Assembly: GCA_030636065.1 (NCBI GenBank)
Contig: DAOVXR010000057.1
Coordinates: forward strand, 1 to 8,394
DNA from: Sedimentisphaerales bacterium
GTDB taxonomy: Bacteria; Planctomycetota; Phycisphaerae; Sedimentisphaerales; SM23-30
Reading direction: 5' to 3'
DNA: 8,394 nucleotides
Position numbers and translations under genes: made by a program. The notes beneath the pieces are model-generated. The model was not told the origin of the DNA. It saw only the letters and a list, made by a program, of their open reading frames with translations, and did no database searches. Positions 1 to 6,878 of the stretch are shown piece by piece. Numbering within the stretch: position 1 is the first letter of the stretch; each line of letters starts with the position of its first letter.

Positions 1-26
1 AAATGGTTTTTTAGCGGTTCCTGAAA

Positions 27-539
27 TTACAATATATCTTCGATCGCTTTCATCGCCGCATCATAGTCCGGCTCACTCGTCAATTCAGGTACAATCTCGA
101 TATATCTGATTACATCATCTTTGTCCACAATAAATATTGCGCGGCTCAAAAGTCTTAACTCCTTTATAAGAACACCGAATTTATCTCCGAAATCAGCATC
201 ACGATAATCGGAAAGAGTTATTGCCTTATCGATCCCTGCCGCACCACACCATCTAACCTGAGCAAAAGGAAGGTCCATGCTTATGGTAAGTAGTACCACA
301 TCATTACCAAGACCGGCAATTTCCTCGTTAAACCTTCGTGTTTGAGTATCACATACCGGGGTGTCAAGTGAAGGCACACAGGAGATTATACGTACTTTAC
401 CACTACATGAAGAAAGTTTATAAGAAGAAAGATCGTTAGCGACAACTTCAAATTCAGGGGCTTTGTCCCCGACTTTAACCTCATTTCCGATAAGTGTTAA
501 AGGGTTACCCTTGAACGTAATAATACCCGTTTTTTCCAT
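27..539 (-). CDS. tpx: Thiol peroxidase, atypical 2-Cys peroxiredoxin (Tpx)
   Basis: This periplasmic or cytosolic-type peroxiredoxin reduces hydrogen peroxide and alkyl hydroperoxides using thioredoxin. The 170-aa product has the normal Tpx length and no signal peptide. The family block PSLDTPVCDTQTRRFNEE spans residues 56-73, with peroxidatic Cys63 and supporting Thr60. Cys98 in RWCGAAGI is the expected resolving cysteine, and Arg133 matches the active-site arginine. Two further cysteines (45 and 54) are not part of the usual mechanism. The ATG at 539-537 is preceded by purine-rich AAAGGCGGAAA, and the gene ends in TAA at 29-27. It lies 38 nt downstream of rubrerythrin on the same strand with no visible promoter between them, so the two probably share a transcript as a peroxide-defence pair. 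I see no hairpin plus T-run terminator in the 26 nt left before the window edge. The family assignment is firm; the physiological reductant is inferred from the family. Confidence 0.96.
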   Translation of the reverse strand: MEKTGIITFKGNPLTLIGNEVKVGDKAPEFEVVANDLSSYKLSSCSGKVRIISCVPSLDTPVCDTQTRRFNEEIAGLGNDVVLLTISMDLPFAQVRWCGAAGIDKAITLSDYRDADFGDKFGVLIKELRLLSRAIFIVDKDDVIRYIEIVPELTSEPDYDAAMKAIEDIL

Positions 540-577
540 AAGCTCATTTCCGCCTTTCTCTTTTCCGCATCCGAGAA

Positions 578-1150
578 TCAGTAATTCAGGGCATCCAACT
601 CAAAATATGCCTGCGGATGAGCGCATGCGGGACATTTAACAGGGGCTTCGATGCCTTCGTACACATAGCCGCAGTTTTTGCATACCCATCGAACGGGTTT
701 ATCCTTCTTAAAGACTTTGCCTTCTTCGATATTTTTGACCAGTGCAAGGTATCTGTCCCTGTGACGTGCTTCCGCGACAGCGATGCTCCTGAAAATAGCC
801 GCGATCTCCTTGAAACCTTCCCCGTCGGCGACTTTCGCGAAACCAGGATACATTTCAGTAGTTTCGTAGTTCTCGCCCGCGGCGGAAGCTTTGAGATTCT
901 CACTCGTTGTGCCGATAACGCCGGCCGGAAAAGCCGCGGTAATTTCCACTTCACCGCCCTGGAGCAATTTGAACAACCGCTTGGCATGTTCCTTTTCCTG
1001 GCCGGCGGTCTCTTCGAAGATCGCTGATACCTGGACGAAACCTTCTTTTCTCGCTTTGCTGGCGAAGTAGGTGTACCGGTTGCGTGCTTGTGACTCACCG
1101 GCAAACGCAGTCAAAATATTCTTTTCTGTCTTACTTCCTTTAAGTTCCAT
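578..1150 (-). CDS. rbr: Rubrerythrin (di-iron peroxidase with C-terminal rubredoxin domain)
   Basis: Cytoplasmic NAD(P)H-linked peroxidase of anaerobes that reduces hydrogen peroxide at a di-iron centre, with electrons passing through a rubredoxin site. The 190-aa length matches classical rubrerythrins. The ferritin-like four-helix domain covers about residues 1-145 and keeps the expected ligands: Glu19, Glu52 and His55 (ExxH), Glu93 and Glu96, Glu127 and His130 (second ExxH). The rubredoxin domain follows at about 152-190, with Cys157-x2-Cys160 and Cys173-x2-Cys176 in CPACAHP. No ligand is missing, so the protein should be active. The ATG at 1150-1148 is preceded by GAAAGG with a 6-nt spacer. 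A sigma70-like promoter and an inverted repeat lie just upstream, and tpx follows 38 nt downstream. The product is strongly supported; peroxide-responsive control is plausible but no PerR or OxyR site is recognised. Confidence 0.97.
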   Translation of the reverse strand: MELKGSKTEKNILTAFAGESQARNRYTYFASKARKEGFVQVSAIFEETAGQEKEHAKRLFKLLQGGEVEITAAFPAGVIGTTSENLKASAAGENYETTEMYPGFAKVADGEGFKEIAAIFRSIAVAEARHRDRYLALVKNIEEGKVFKKDKPVRWVCKNCGYVYEGIEAPVKCPACAHPQAYFELDALNY

Positions 1151-1182
1151 AATATACCTTTCTTTTCAACAGAATAATTTCA

Positions 1183-1211
1183 AATACACTCACTTTTGGC
1201 TTTGGCGTCAA
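1183..1211 (-). promoter_or_regulatory. Putative sigma70-like promoter for rbr-tpx
   Basis: Read on the minus strand, TTGACG (1211-1206) is followed after exactly 17 nt by TGTATT (1188-1183). These match the -35 consensus at 5 of 6 bases and the -10 consensus at 4 of 6. Transcription would begin near 1176, giving a leader of about 25 nt that contains the GAAAGG ribosome-binding site. The spacer contains a tandem hexamer, TTTGGC twice on the plus strand at 1195-1206. The placement in the only long intergenic gap supports it, but the call rests on consensus matching by eye. Confidence 0.5.
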
Positions 1212-1274
1212 ATTTGCGACCCCGGTTTTACTTGTAGCAGACTAATCGAAAAAACCTGGTCTCGCAAACAAATT
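1211..1274. repeat. Imperfect inverted repeat upstream of the rbr promoter
   Basis: On the plus strand the left arm at 1213-1229 (TTTGCGACCCCGGTTTT) is nearly the reverse complement of the right arm at 1251-1268 (AAAACCTGGTCTCGCAAA). The arms are about 17-18 nt and the loop is 21 nt. As RNA on the minus strand it folds as 7 bp, a 2x2 internal loop, 2 bp, one bulged A and 6 bp. The flanks add AATTTG at 1211-1216 and CAAATT at 1269-1274, which offer an alternative outer pairing. No T-run follows either arm, so it is not a standard intrinsic terminator. It ends at the -35 element of the predicted rbr promoter. It could be an operator, a transcript-end stabilising hairpin for the cysK mRNA, or a small interspersed repeat. 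Confidence 0.6.
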
Positions 1275-1329
1275 CATGCCCTGTATTTTTATACGCATCG
1301 CATATGAAAATCCACGAATCAGTGAACAG

Positions 1330-2274
1330 TTACAAATCTTCGAATAACGGTGAAGATAGATACCTCTCGCCGAAACTGGGAATTATCACGACAATCATTT
1401 TGCCTGCGTTTCCCGGCCGCTGCGCCACGGAATCAGCCGCCGAAATCGCCGCTCCGGAGGAGATACCCACAAATAAGCCTTCTTCCCGTGCCGCTCGACG
1501 CGCCCATTCCATAGCGTCTTCCTGATCGACCTTGACTATCTCGTCAATTAACTCCATGTTCAAAACTTTTGGCACAAAACCGGCTCCAATTCCCTGAATC
1601 TTATGCGACCCAGGATTCAGTTTCTGGCCCGCCCGTAATTGGGAAAGCACCGGGCTTTGAGCCGGTTCGACCGCGATGGCCTGAAAAGTATCTTTGCGTT
1701 GCTTGATGACCTCGGCAACACCCGTTATTGTCCCACCGGTTCCTACTCCGGCAATTAGTATATCAACTTGGCCGTTAGTATCTCGCCAGATTTCTTCAGC
1801 GGTTGTTTGGCGGTGAATCGCCGGATTAGCCGGGTTGTCAAATTGATTCGGCATAAAACTGTCAGGCGTATCTTTCACAAGCTGCTCGGCCTTTTTTATC
1901 GCCCCGGTCATACCCTCATTTGCCGGGGTCAATACAAGTTCCGCTCCCATAGCGAGCAGAATCCTGCGTCGCTCCAGACTCATTGAATCCGGCATTGTCA
2001 GCACACATTTGTATCCTCGTTCAGCACAGACAAAAGCCAGCGCGATACCCGTATTGCCGCTGGTCGGTTCGATAATGGTTGTCTCTGGTGTGATCTTACC
2101 TTCGCGTTCACCGGCCTCGATCATAGCCAGACCAATCCTGTCCTTAACCGAAGCCATTGGATTGAAGCTCTCGATCTTGGCCAGAATAGTTGCTTCGGAA
2201 CGGATCAATTTGCCAATGCGTACAAGTGGCGTATTGCCAATTGTTCCGGTAAGATTATTATAGATAGCACCCAT
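1330..2274 (-). CDS. cysK: Cysteine synthase (O-acetylserine sulfhydrylase, CysK type)
   Basis: Cytoplasmic PLP enzyme that makes L-cysteine from O-acetylserine and sulfide. The 314-aa product is of normal family length. The PLP Schiff-base lysine is Lys44 in [11 protein letters not shown]. The substrate loop TSGNTG is at 71-76, the phosphate-binding GVGTGGT at 176-182, and Ser273 in GISSGAA contacts the pyridine nitrogen. The C-terminal block PSFGERYLS (299-307) replaces the commoner PDSGERYLS. The ATG at 2274-2272 has GAGG about 11 nt upstream. It starts 19 nt after the serine acetyltransferase gene, so substrate maker and user are adjacent in the order of the pathway. It is the last gene of the long upstream operon; 179 nt separate it from rubrerythrin. 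O-phosphoserine or thiosulfate as alternative substrates cannot be excluded from sequence. Confidence 0.95.
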   Translation of the reverse strand: MGAIYNNLTGTIGNTPLVRIGKLIRSEATILAKIESFNPMASVKDRIGLAMIEAGEREGKITPETTIIEPTSGNTGIALAFVCAERGYKCVLTMPDSMSLERRRILLAMGAELVLTPANEGMTGAIKKAEQLVKDTPDSFMPNQFDNPANPAIHRQTTAEEIWRDTNGQVDILIAGVGTGGTITGVAEVIKQRKDTFQAIAVEPAQSPVLSQLRAGQKLNPGSHKIQGIGAGFVPKVLNMELIDEIVKVDQEDAMEWARRAAREEGLFVGISSGAAISAADSVAQRPGNAGKMIVVIIPSFGERYLSSPLFEDL

Positions 2275-2293
2275 AATGGCAATCCTCAGAATT

Positions 2294-3220
2294 TTATGTC
2301 CTTTTTGACTTTTTCACTCGCTTGCGCAATACTTGCAGTTTGGGAGTTTCCTGTTTGATAAGACTGTGTAGCGCAACCGATTCGGTGATATATACATTAC
2401 CGCCGATGGTCGCTCCTTTACCGATAATCGTTTCGCCGCCAAGGATTGTTGCGTTCGGATATATCGTAACATTGTCCTCGATAGTCGGATGCCGTTTATA
2501 CCCTTTGATAACCCGTCCTCGCTCATCCCTGGGAAAGCTCTTTGCCCCAAGCGTTACGCCCTGATATATTTTCACATTGTCTCCTATCCTGGTCGTTTCG
2601 CCGATGACTACACCGGTTGCGTGATCGATAAAGAACCGTTTACCGATTTTTGCGCCGGGATGGATATCGGTACCGGTGATACTGTGGGCATATTCGGTCA
2701 TAATTCGTGGTATCAGTGTAACACCAAACTCCAGCAGTTCATGGGCAATGCGATAGACTGTTACCGCATAAAAACCGGGATAGCAGTAAATTATCTCATC
2801 GAGGCTTTTAGCAGCCGGGTCGCCGTCGTAGAATGCCTGGACGTCCAGCGCAAGTGCTGCGCGAATTTGTGGTATTTTCGCCAGGAAATCATTGGCAAAC
2901 TTTTCAGCCTTTTTCCGGGATTGACAGATTGCTTCGTTGTCCGTACATTTGCATATACAACTATATATCTGCTCAGTCAGGTCTTTGCCTGTATGCACCA
3001 GCAGATTGCCCACATGAAACTGTATATTCCGGTGTGTTAGTTCTTTGTGCCCGAAGTAGCCGGGGAAAAGTAATTGTCGAACTCGCTCGAGTATTTCGAC
3101 AATCATCGCCCGTGACGGCAGACAGGCTTCGCCAATTCGCTGAGTACGTTTTTCCCGCCGGTAACTTGCCAGAATATCTTCCGTCAGTCGGGGCAGGTTT
3201 TTGTCGAGTGTTTTGTTCAT
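2294..3220 (-). CDS. cysE: Serine O-acetyltransferase (long EpsC/SAT-like type)
   Basis: Transfers acetyl from acetyl-CoA to L-serine, giving O-acetylserine for CysK. The 308-aa product has a helical N-terminal domain (about 1-180) and a left-handed beta-helix of hexapeptide repeats (about 183-290). Family motifs include the DGDPAA block at 132-137, CYPGF at 146-150, and PRIMTEYAH at 171-179. Asp185 and His187 in DIHPGA, His200 in IDHATG and His244 in KRHPTI correspond to the catalytic and substrate-binding residues. A 16-residue loop (about 228-243) interrupts the helix coils, as in this long subfamily. The N-terminal domain carries a cysteine cluster (88, 90, 92, 99). The C-terminus is basic and ends KKSKRT, without the terminal isoleucine that classical CysE inserts into CysK. 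The ATG at 3220-3218 lies 4 nt after the metW stop, with AAGGAAGGG inside the end of metW, so translation is probably coupled. Confidence 0.93.
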   Translation of the reverse strand: MNKTLDKNLPRLTEDILASYRREKRTQRIGEACLPSRAMIVEILERVRQLLFPGYFGHKELTHRNIQFHVGNLLVHTGKDLTEQIYSCICKCTDNEAICQSRKKAEKFANDFLAKIPQIRAALALDVQAFYDGDPAAKSLDEIIYCYPGFYAVTVYRIAHELLEFGVTLIPRIMTEYAHSITGTDIHPGAKIGKRFFIDHATGVVIGETTRIGDNVKIYQGVTLGAKSFPRDERGRVIKGYKRHPTIEDNVTIYPNATILGGETIIGKGATIGGNVYITESVALHSLIKQETPKLQVLRKRVKKSKRT

Positions 3221-3224
3221 TAAA

Positions 3225-3830
3225 TCACCCTTCCTTTTCCATTAAATACATCGCGACCTCAGCCCTCAGGTTAGGCCGAAAGTTAATTGTTTTGCCATGA
3301 GAGACAAAACCACTCTCAACACATCGCCAGCCTTCTCTGCGACAAAGAGCCAGCCAGTCAGTAGTTGTGAAGAAGTGCCTGTTCGGCGAATCGTACCAAC
3401 TGTATGGAAGGCTGGGGGTGCGTGGCGCTCTGCCGTATAGCATAAGTTGACAGCGTGCGCTCCAGTAGCCGAAATTCGGAAAGACTACCACAACCTGTTT
3501 TCCAACGCGAAACGCTTCTTTGATAACCTGAAGCGGATTTCTCATCTCCTGAATCGTCAGCGACATAATCACAAGATCAAAAGCCCCGTCGTCGTAATGG
3601 TCAAGCCCTTCTTCGACATTGCCGTGATGTACCGACAGCCCCCGCTGAACGGCATGCATCACGCACTCTTCGGATATTTCTATGCCGGTACCGTGTACGC
3701 CGCGCTGTTCCACAAGGCTGGCCAATAATTCGCCATCGCCACAACCGATATCAAGTACACGCCCCTGTTTGACGGTTCGCTCGACAATCCATTGATAAAT
3801 CAGTTTTTTATTTATATTTTGGTTGGGCAT
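3225..3830 (-). CDS. metW: MetW, methionine biosynthesis methyltransferase-fold protein
   Basis: MetW proteins accompany MetX in many bacteria and are needed for, or assist, homoserine acylation; they have a class I SAM-dependent methyltransferase fold. The 201-aa product has SAM motif I VLDIGCGDG at 25-33, an acidic residue after strand 2 (Glu51 in GIEIS), and the MetW-specific blocks FPNFGYW (117-123) and SPNRHFFTTTDW (148-159). The ATG at 3830-3828 lies inside metX, giving a 19-nt overlap, with GGAG about 11 nt upstream. The gene is followed after 4 nt by the serine acetyltransferase. The overlap and order metY-metX-metW strongly support a role with MetX. No methyl acceptor can be deduced. 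Confidence 0.94.
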   Translation of the reverse strand: MPNQNINKKLIYQWIVERTVKQGRVLDIGCGDGELLASLVEQRGVHGTGIEISEECVMHAVQRGLSVHHGNVEEGLDHYDDGAFDLVIMSLTIQEMRNPLQVIKEAFRVGKQVVVVFPNFGYWSARCQLMLYGRAPRTPSLPYSWYDSPNRHFFTTTDWLALCRREGWRCVESGFVSHGKTINFRPNLRAEVAMYLMEKEG

Positions 3831-4963
3831 TTCTGTGCTCGCTCCAGAAAAGATCGAATCAAAGGCGCTTGTTCTTCATAATCCAGCAGGAAGGCGTCGT
3901 GTCCGTGATCGCTGCTGACCTCGTAGTATGTCGCGTCGCCGCCTGATCGGCGAATAGCTTTTGCCACGTCCTTCAACTGATGAGGCGGATAAAGCCAATC
4001 GGACGAAAACGCGATCAGCAGCGCAATCGCCGAGCAACCTCTGAACGCCTCGGTCAGCGAATCGAAACCGTCCGACAAATCGAAATAGTCCGCCGCTTTG
4101 GTCAAATACAATAACGAATTGGCGTCGAAGCGTCCCACAAAGCTTTGTCCCTGATGCTGCAAATAGGTCTCGACCTCGAACTCCTTGGAAAAATCATAGC
4201 CATAGCGTTCCCGCTGCCTGAGTCGCCGTCCGAACTTTCGCTCCATACCCGGTTCCGACAAATACGTAATGTGACCGGTCATCCGCGCCACCGCCAGACC
4301 AAGCCGAGGCCCTTCGTTACCATAATAGTCGCCGTTATTCCATTGCGGATCAGCCATGATTGCCTGTCGTGATAATTCATTGAAGGCAATCTGCTGAGCA
4401 GAGTGGCGATGCGTTGTGGCAATAGGAATTACCGATAGTAGCCGCTGTGGGTACGATACCGCCCATTGAAGCGCCGTCATACCACCCATCGACCCGCCTG
4501 TTACTGATAACACCTTGTCTATCTCGAAGTAATCCAACAACCGGGCCTGCAAATTAACCATGTCCCGAATCGTTATCACCGGGAATCGCAAGCCATAAGG
4601 CTTGTTGGTTTTCGGCTCAATCGAGGAAGGTCCCGTTGTGCCATAGCAGCCGCCCAGAACATTGGAACAAATAACAAAGTATCGATCCGTATCGAACGCC
4701 TTGCCCGGACCGATCATTACATCCCACCAGCCGGGTTTTTTCGCATCGGCCGAGAAGCCTGCGGCATGCGCACCACCGGAAAGCGCATGGCAGACGATAA
4801 TCGCGTTATCTTTGTCCTTGTTCAACTTGCCGTAGGTTTCATAAGCTACTGTCAGGGGACCTATCGTAACGCCGCTGTCAAGCGCCAAACCTTCCTCGCA
4901 CAACTGCGCATATTGGGTCTCTGCCGAAGGCAGCCCGGTAAATTCTTTTTGTTGATTATTCAA
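3812..4963 (-). CDS. metX: Homoserine O-acetyltransferase (MetX, alpha/beta hydrolase)
   Basis: Activates L-homoserine, usually with acetyl-CoA, for homocysteine synthesis. The 383-aa product has normal MetX length and the full alpha/beta-hydrolase triad: nucleophile Ser158 in GGSMGGM, Asp322 in SSDWLYP and His355 in DHGHDAFLL. HALSGGAHAAG (59-69) and GCYGTTGPSS (105-114) are the oxyanion and substrate regions. The start is TTG at 4963-4961, not ATG. AGAGG lies 9 nt upstream, the metY TAA stop is in frame three codons upstream, and the first internal Met (residue 83) is past conserved sequence. It begins 6 nt after metY and overlaps metW by 19 nt. MetX proteins may use acetyl- or succinyl-CoA; an adjacent MetY favours O-acetylhomoserine, but this is inference. 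Confidence 0.94.
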   Translation of the reverse strand: MNNQQKEFTGLPSAETQYAQLCEEGLALDSGVTIGPLTVAYETYGKLNKDKDNAIIVCHALSGGAHAAGFSADAKKPGWWDVMIGPGKAFDTDRYFVICSNVLGGCYGTTGPSSIEPKTNKPYGLRFPVITIRDMVNLQARLLDYFEIDKVLSVTGGSMGGMTALQWAVSYPQRLLSVIPIATTHRHSAQQIAFNELSRQAIMADPQWNNGDYYGNEGPRLGLAVARMTGHITYLSEPGMERKFGRRLRQRERYGYDFSKEFEVETYLQHQGQSFVGRFDANSLLYLTKAADYFDLSDGFDSLTEAFRGCSAIALLIAFSSDWLYPPHQLKDVAKAIRRSGGDATYYEVSSDHGHDAFLLDYEEQAPLIRSFLERAQKCPTKI

Positions 4964-4969
4964 ACCTGA

Positions 4970-6280
4970 TTACCTCTGCGAAGCTATGATCGCCTGATCG
5001 AGATCGGCGATTATGTCGGTGACATCCTCAATTCCGATTGAAAGACGGATAAAATCTTCCGTTACGCCTGCAACAGCCTGTTCCTCTGGCGTCAACTGCT
5101 GATGAGTTGTCGAAGCCGGATGAATTATCAGGCTTTTTGCGTCGCCGATATTGGCCAGATGGCTGAATAATTTTACCGACTCGATCAACTTAACACCGGC
5201 GTCTCTGCCTCCTTTAATGCCAAACCCCATGATAGCACCTGCGCCGTTGGGAAGATACTTTTTAGCATTTGCGTAGTCTAAATGACTTGGCAGGCCGGGA
5301 TAATTCACCCATGATACTGCCGGGTTCTTTTCTAACCATTGTGCTACTGCCAAAGCATTTTCGCAGTGGCGTGGCATACGCAGATGAAGCGTCTCAAATC
5401 CCTGCAAAAACAGAAAGGCGTTAAACGGCGACAGGCACGCTCCCATATCGCGTAACAACTGCAGACGCGCCTTCATTATATAAGCCGCCCCGCGGATCAG
5501 AGCTTCATCGTGCAGACCGAACGCATCCCAAAATACCAGACCGTGATACGATGGATCAGGCTTGGTTATCTCCGGGAAATTTCCTTTCGACCAGTCGAAT
5601 CTGCCGGAATCCACTATCGCCCCGCCGATACTTGTACCGTGACCGCCGATAAACTTCGTCAGTGAATACACTGCAATGTCAGCGCCATACTCGAAAGGAT
5701 TGAATATCATTGGCGAAACGGTATTGTCAACGATTAACGGAAGGTTGTGCTTGTGAGCTGTTTCAGCTATCGCCTCGAAATCGCTGATGTTATTTTTGGG
5801 ATTGCCTATCGATTCGACATATAACAGCCGGGTATTCTCATCGATTGCTCTGGCATAATTTTCAGCCTCGGACGCATCGACAAAGTGCGTTTCTATGCCG
5901 AGCTTTGGCAACGTATAGTGAAAGGCGTTATATGTGCCGCCATAGAGCGAATCGCTGGACACTATGTTTTGGCCGACACTTGTAATATTCAGGATTGCCA
6001 TTGTGATTGCCGCCGAGCCTGAAGCAAACGCCAATGCCCCTACGCCGTCGTGCAATGCCACCAACCGTTTTTCCAACACATCGGTCGTCGGATTCATTAT
6101 CCGAGTGTAGATATTGCCGAACTCTTTCAGACCAAACAGATTGGCCGCATGTTCAGCCGAGTCAAAAACATACGATGTGGTCTGATAGATCGGCACCGCC
6201 CGTGCATTGGTAGCCGGGTCCACTTCCTGCCCGGCATGCAAAGCTCTCGTACCGAAACCGTAATTGCTGTCTTTTTTCAT
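4970..6280 (-). CDS. metY: O-acetylhomoserine sulfhydrylase (MetY)
   Basis: PLP enzyme of the Cys/Met metabolism family that combines O-acetylhomoserine with sulfide to give homocysteine directly. The 436-aa length is typical of MetY and longer than most cystathionine gamma-synthases. Family features include the N-terminal [15 protein letters not shown] block (58-72), the phosphate-binding ASGSAA (86-91), Asp185 in VDNT for the PLP ring nitrogen, the Schiff-base Lys209 in [10 protein letters not shown], the [14 protein letters not shown] block (383-396) and carboxylate-binding Arg412 in RLSIGIE. The ATG at 6280-6278 lies 25 nt after mntP, with GGGGAT upstream. It ends with TAA at 4972-4970, in the same reading frame as metX. 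There is no room for a SAM riboswitch before it, so methionine control, if any, acts at the distal promoter or elsewhere. Confidence 0.95.
   Translation of the reverse strand: MKKDSNYGFGTRALHAGQEVDPATNARAVPIYQTTSYVFDSAEHAANLFGLKEFGNIYTRIMNPTTDVLEKRLVALHDGVGALAFASGSAAITMAILNITSVGQNIVSSDSLYGGTYNAFHYTLPKLGIETHFVDASEAENYARAIDENTRLLYVESIGNPKNNISDFEAIAETAHKHNLPLIVDNTVSPMIFNPFEYGADIAVYSLTKFIGGHGTSIGGAIVDSGRFDWSKGNFPEITKPDPSYHGLVFWDAFGLHDEALIRGAAYIMKARLQLLRDMGACLSPFNAFLFLQGFETLHLRMPRHCENALAVAQWLEKNPAVSWVNYPGLPSHLDYANAKKYLPNGAGAIMGFGIKGGRDAGVKLIESVKLFSHLANIGDAKSLIIHPASTTHQQLTPEEQAVAGVTEDFIRLSIGIEDVTDIIADLDQAIIASQR
4973..4977 (-). promoter_or_regulatory. Ribosome-binding site deciding the metX TTG start
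   Basis: Minus-strand AGAGG formed by the last two codons of metY, followed by a 9-nt spacer (TAATCAGGT) and TTG at 4963-4961. The spacer begins with the metY stop codon. This spacing is near optimal and no ATG or GTG start lies close by in this frame, so it fixes the start of metX. Confidence 0.7.
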
Positions 6281-6305
6281 TATTCGTATCCCCGTCAGTT
6301 GACAC

Positions 6306-6878
6306 TTAGGACGTCCCTATATACTGATGTTCGACAAGAATTTTAACGCCTATACAAATCAAAATAATTCCGCCGGCCATTTCTATCTTGTTTTCAAAAA
6401 TGTGGCCAAACATCTTCCCGATGTAAGTTCCCATATATGAAAGCACAAAAGTAACAATACCTATAATGAGAACGCTTATTATAATGTAATCTGTCAGCAA
6501 CGAAAGAGTTATTCCGATTGCCAGCGCATCTATGCTTGTCGCCAGCGACAAAGTCAGCAACACAAGCATATTCGTTGGATTCAACTGTTTCTTCGTTTCT
6601 TTGATTATGAACGACTCGTAAATCATTTTGCCGCCAATTGCTGTAAGCAGACCAAACGCTACCCAGTGATCATAAGCCTGTATTGCGCCACGGAAACTAA
6701 GCCCGCAAAGCCACCCCAGAATGGGCATTAAAGCCTGAAATCCACCGAAAAACAATGCCATCCTGAGGGTATGCCGTATTTGCAACTGCTTATACCCTGC
6801 CCCAACCGCCACAGACACCGAAAACGCGTCTATCGCCAACCCCAAAGCAATTATAATAATAGTAAGTATATTGTTCAC
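6306..6878 (-). CDS. mntP: Manganese efflux pump MntP
   Basis: Inner-membrane exporter of Mn(II), protecting against manganese excess. The 190-aa product has about six hydrophobic segments (roughly 3-25, 37-60, 69-89, 103-125, 129-155, 168-186), the usual MntP topology. The two signature repeats are present: [14 protein letters not shown] with Asp17 and [12 protein letters not shown] with Asp117, the membrane aspartates expected for metal transport. The start codon is GTG at 6878-6876, overlapping the permease stop in a GTGA junction. No good Shine-Dalgarno sequence precedes it, so translation probably depends on coupling to the permease. The Mn-sensing yybP-ykoY leader often found before mntP is absent, because the upstream DNA is coding. 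Transport of a metal other than Mn is possible. Confidence 0.93.
   Translation of the reverse strand: MNNILTIIIIALGLAIDAFSVSVAVGAGYKQLQIRHTLRMALFFGGFQALMPILGWLCGLSFRGAIQAYDHWVAFGLLTAIGGKMIYESFIIKETKKQLNPTNMLVLLTLSLATSIDALAIGITLSLLTDYIIISVLIIGIVTFVLSYMGTYIGKMFGHIFENKIEMAGGIILICIGVKILVEHQYIGTS

Noticed and set aside
1..26. Terminator for tpx at the left edge
   Set aside because: Only 26 nt are visible and they do not form a complementary stem followed by a T-run on the minus strand; the real terminator may be outside the window.
586..1104. Long open frames on both strands (minus 586-1104 and plus 617-1027) within the rubrerythrin gene
   Set aside because: Both overlap a rubrerythrin with every metal ligand intact; their translations are low-complexity basic or unstructured and match no family I recognise.
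1284..1329. Possible terminator just after cysK, including the small AT-rich hairpin GTAT-AAAA-ATAC at 1284-1295
   Set aside because: The stem is only 4 bp of mostly A-T pairs and no G+C-rich hairpin followed by a T-run is present on the minus strand.
1071..1525. Plus-strand open frames (1071-1307 and 1304-1525) covering the intergenic gap
   Set aside because: They overlap rbr and cysK on the opposite strand, have no convincing ribosome-binding site, and show no recognisable domain.
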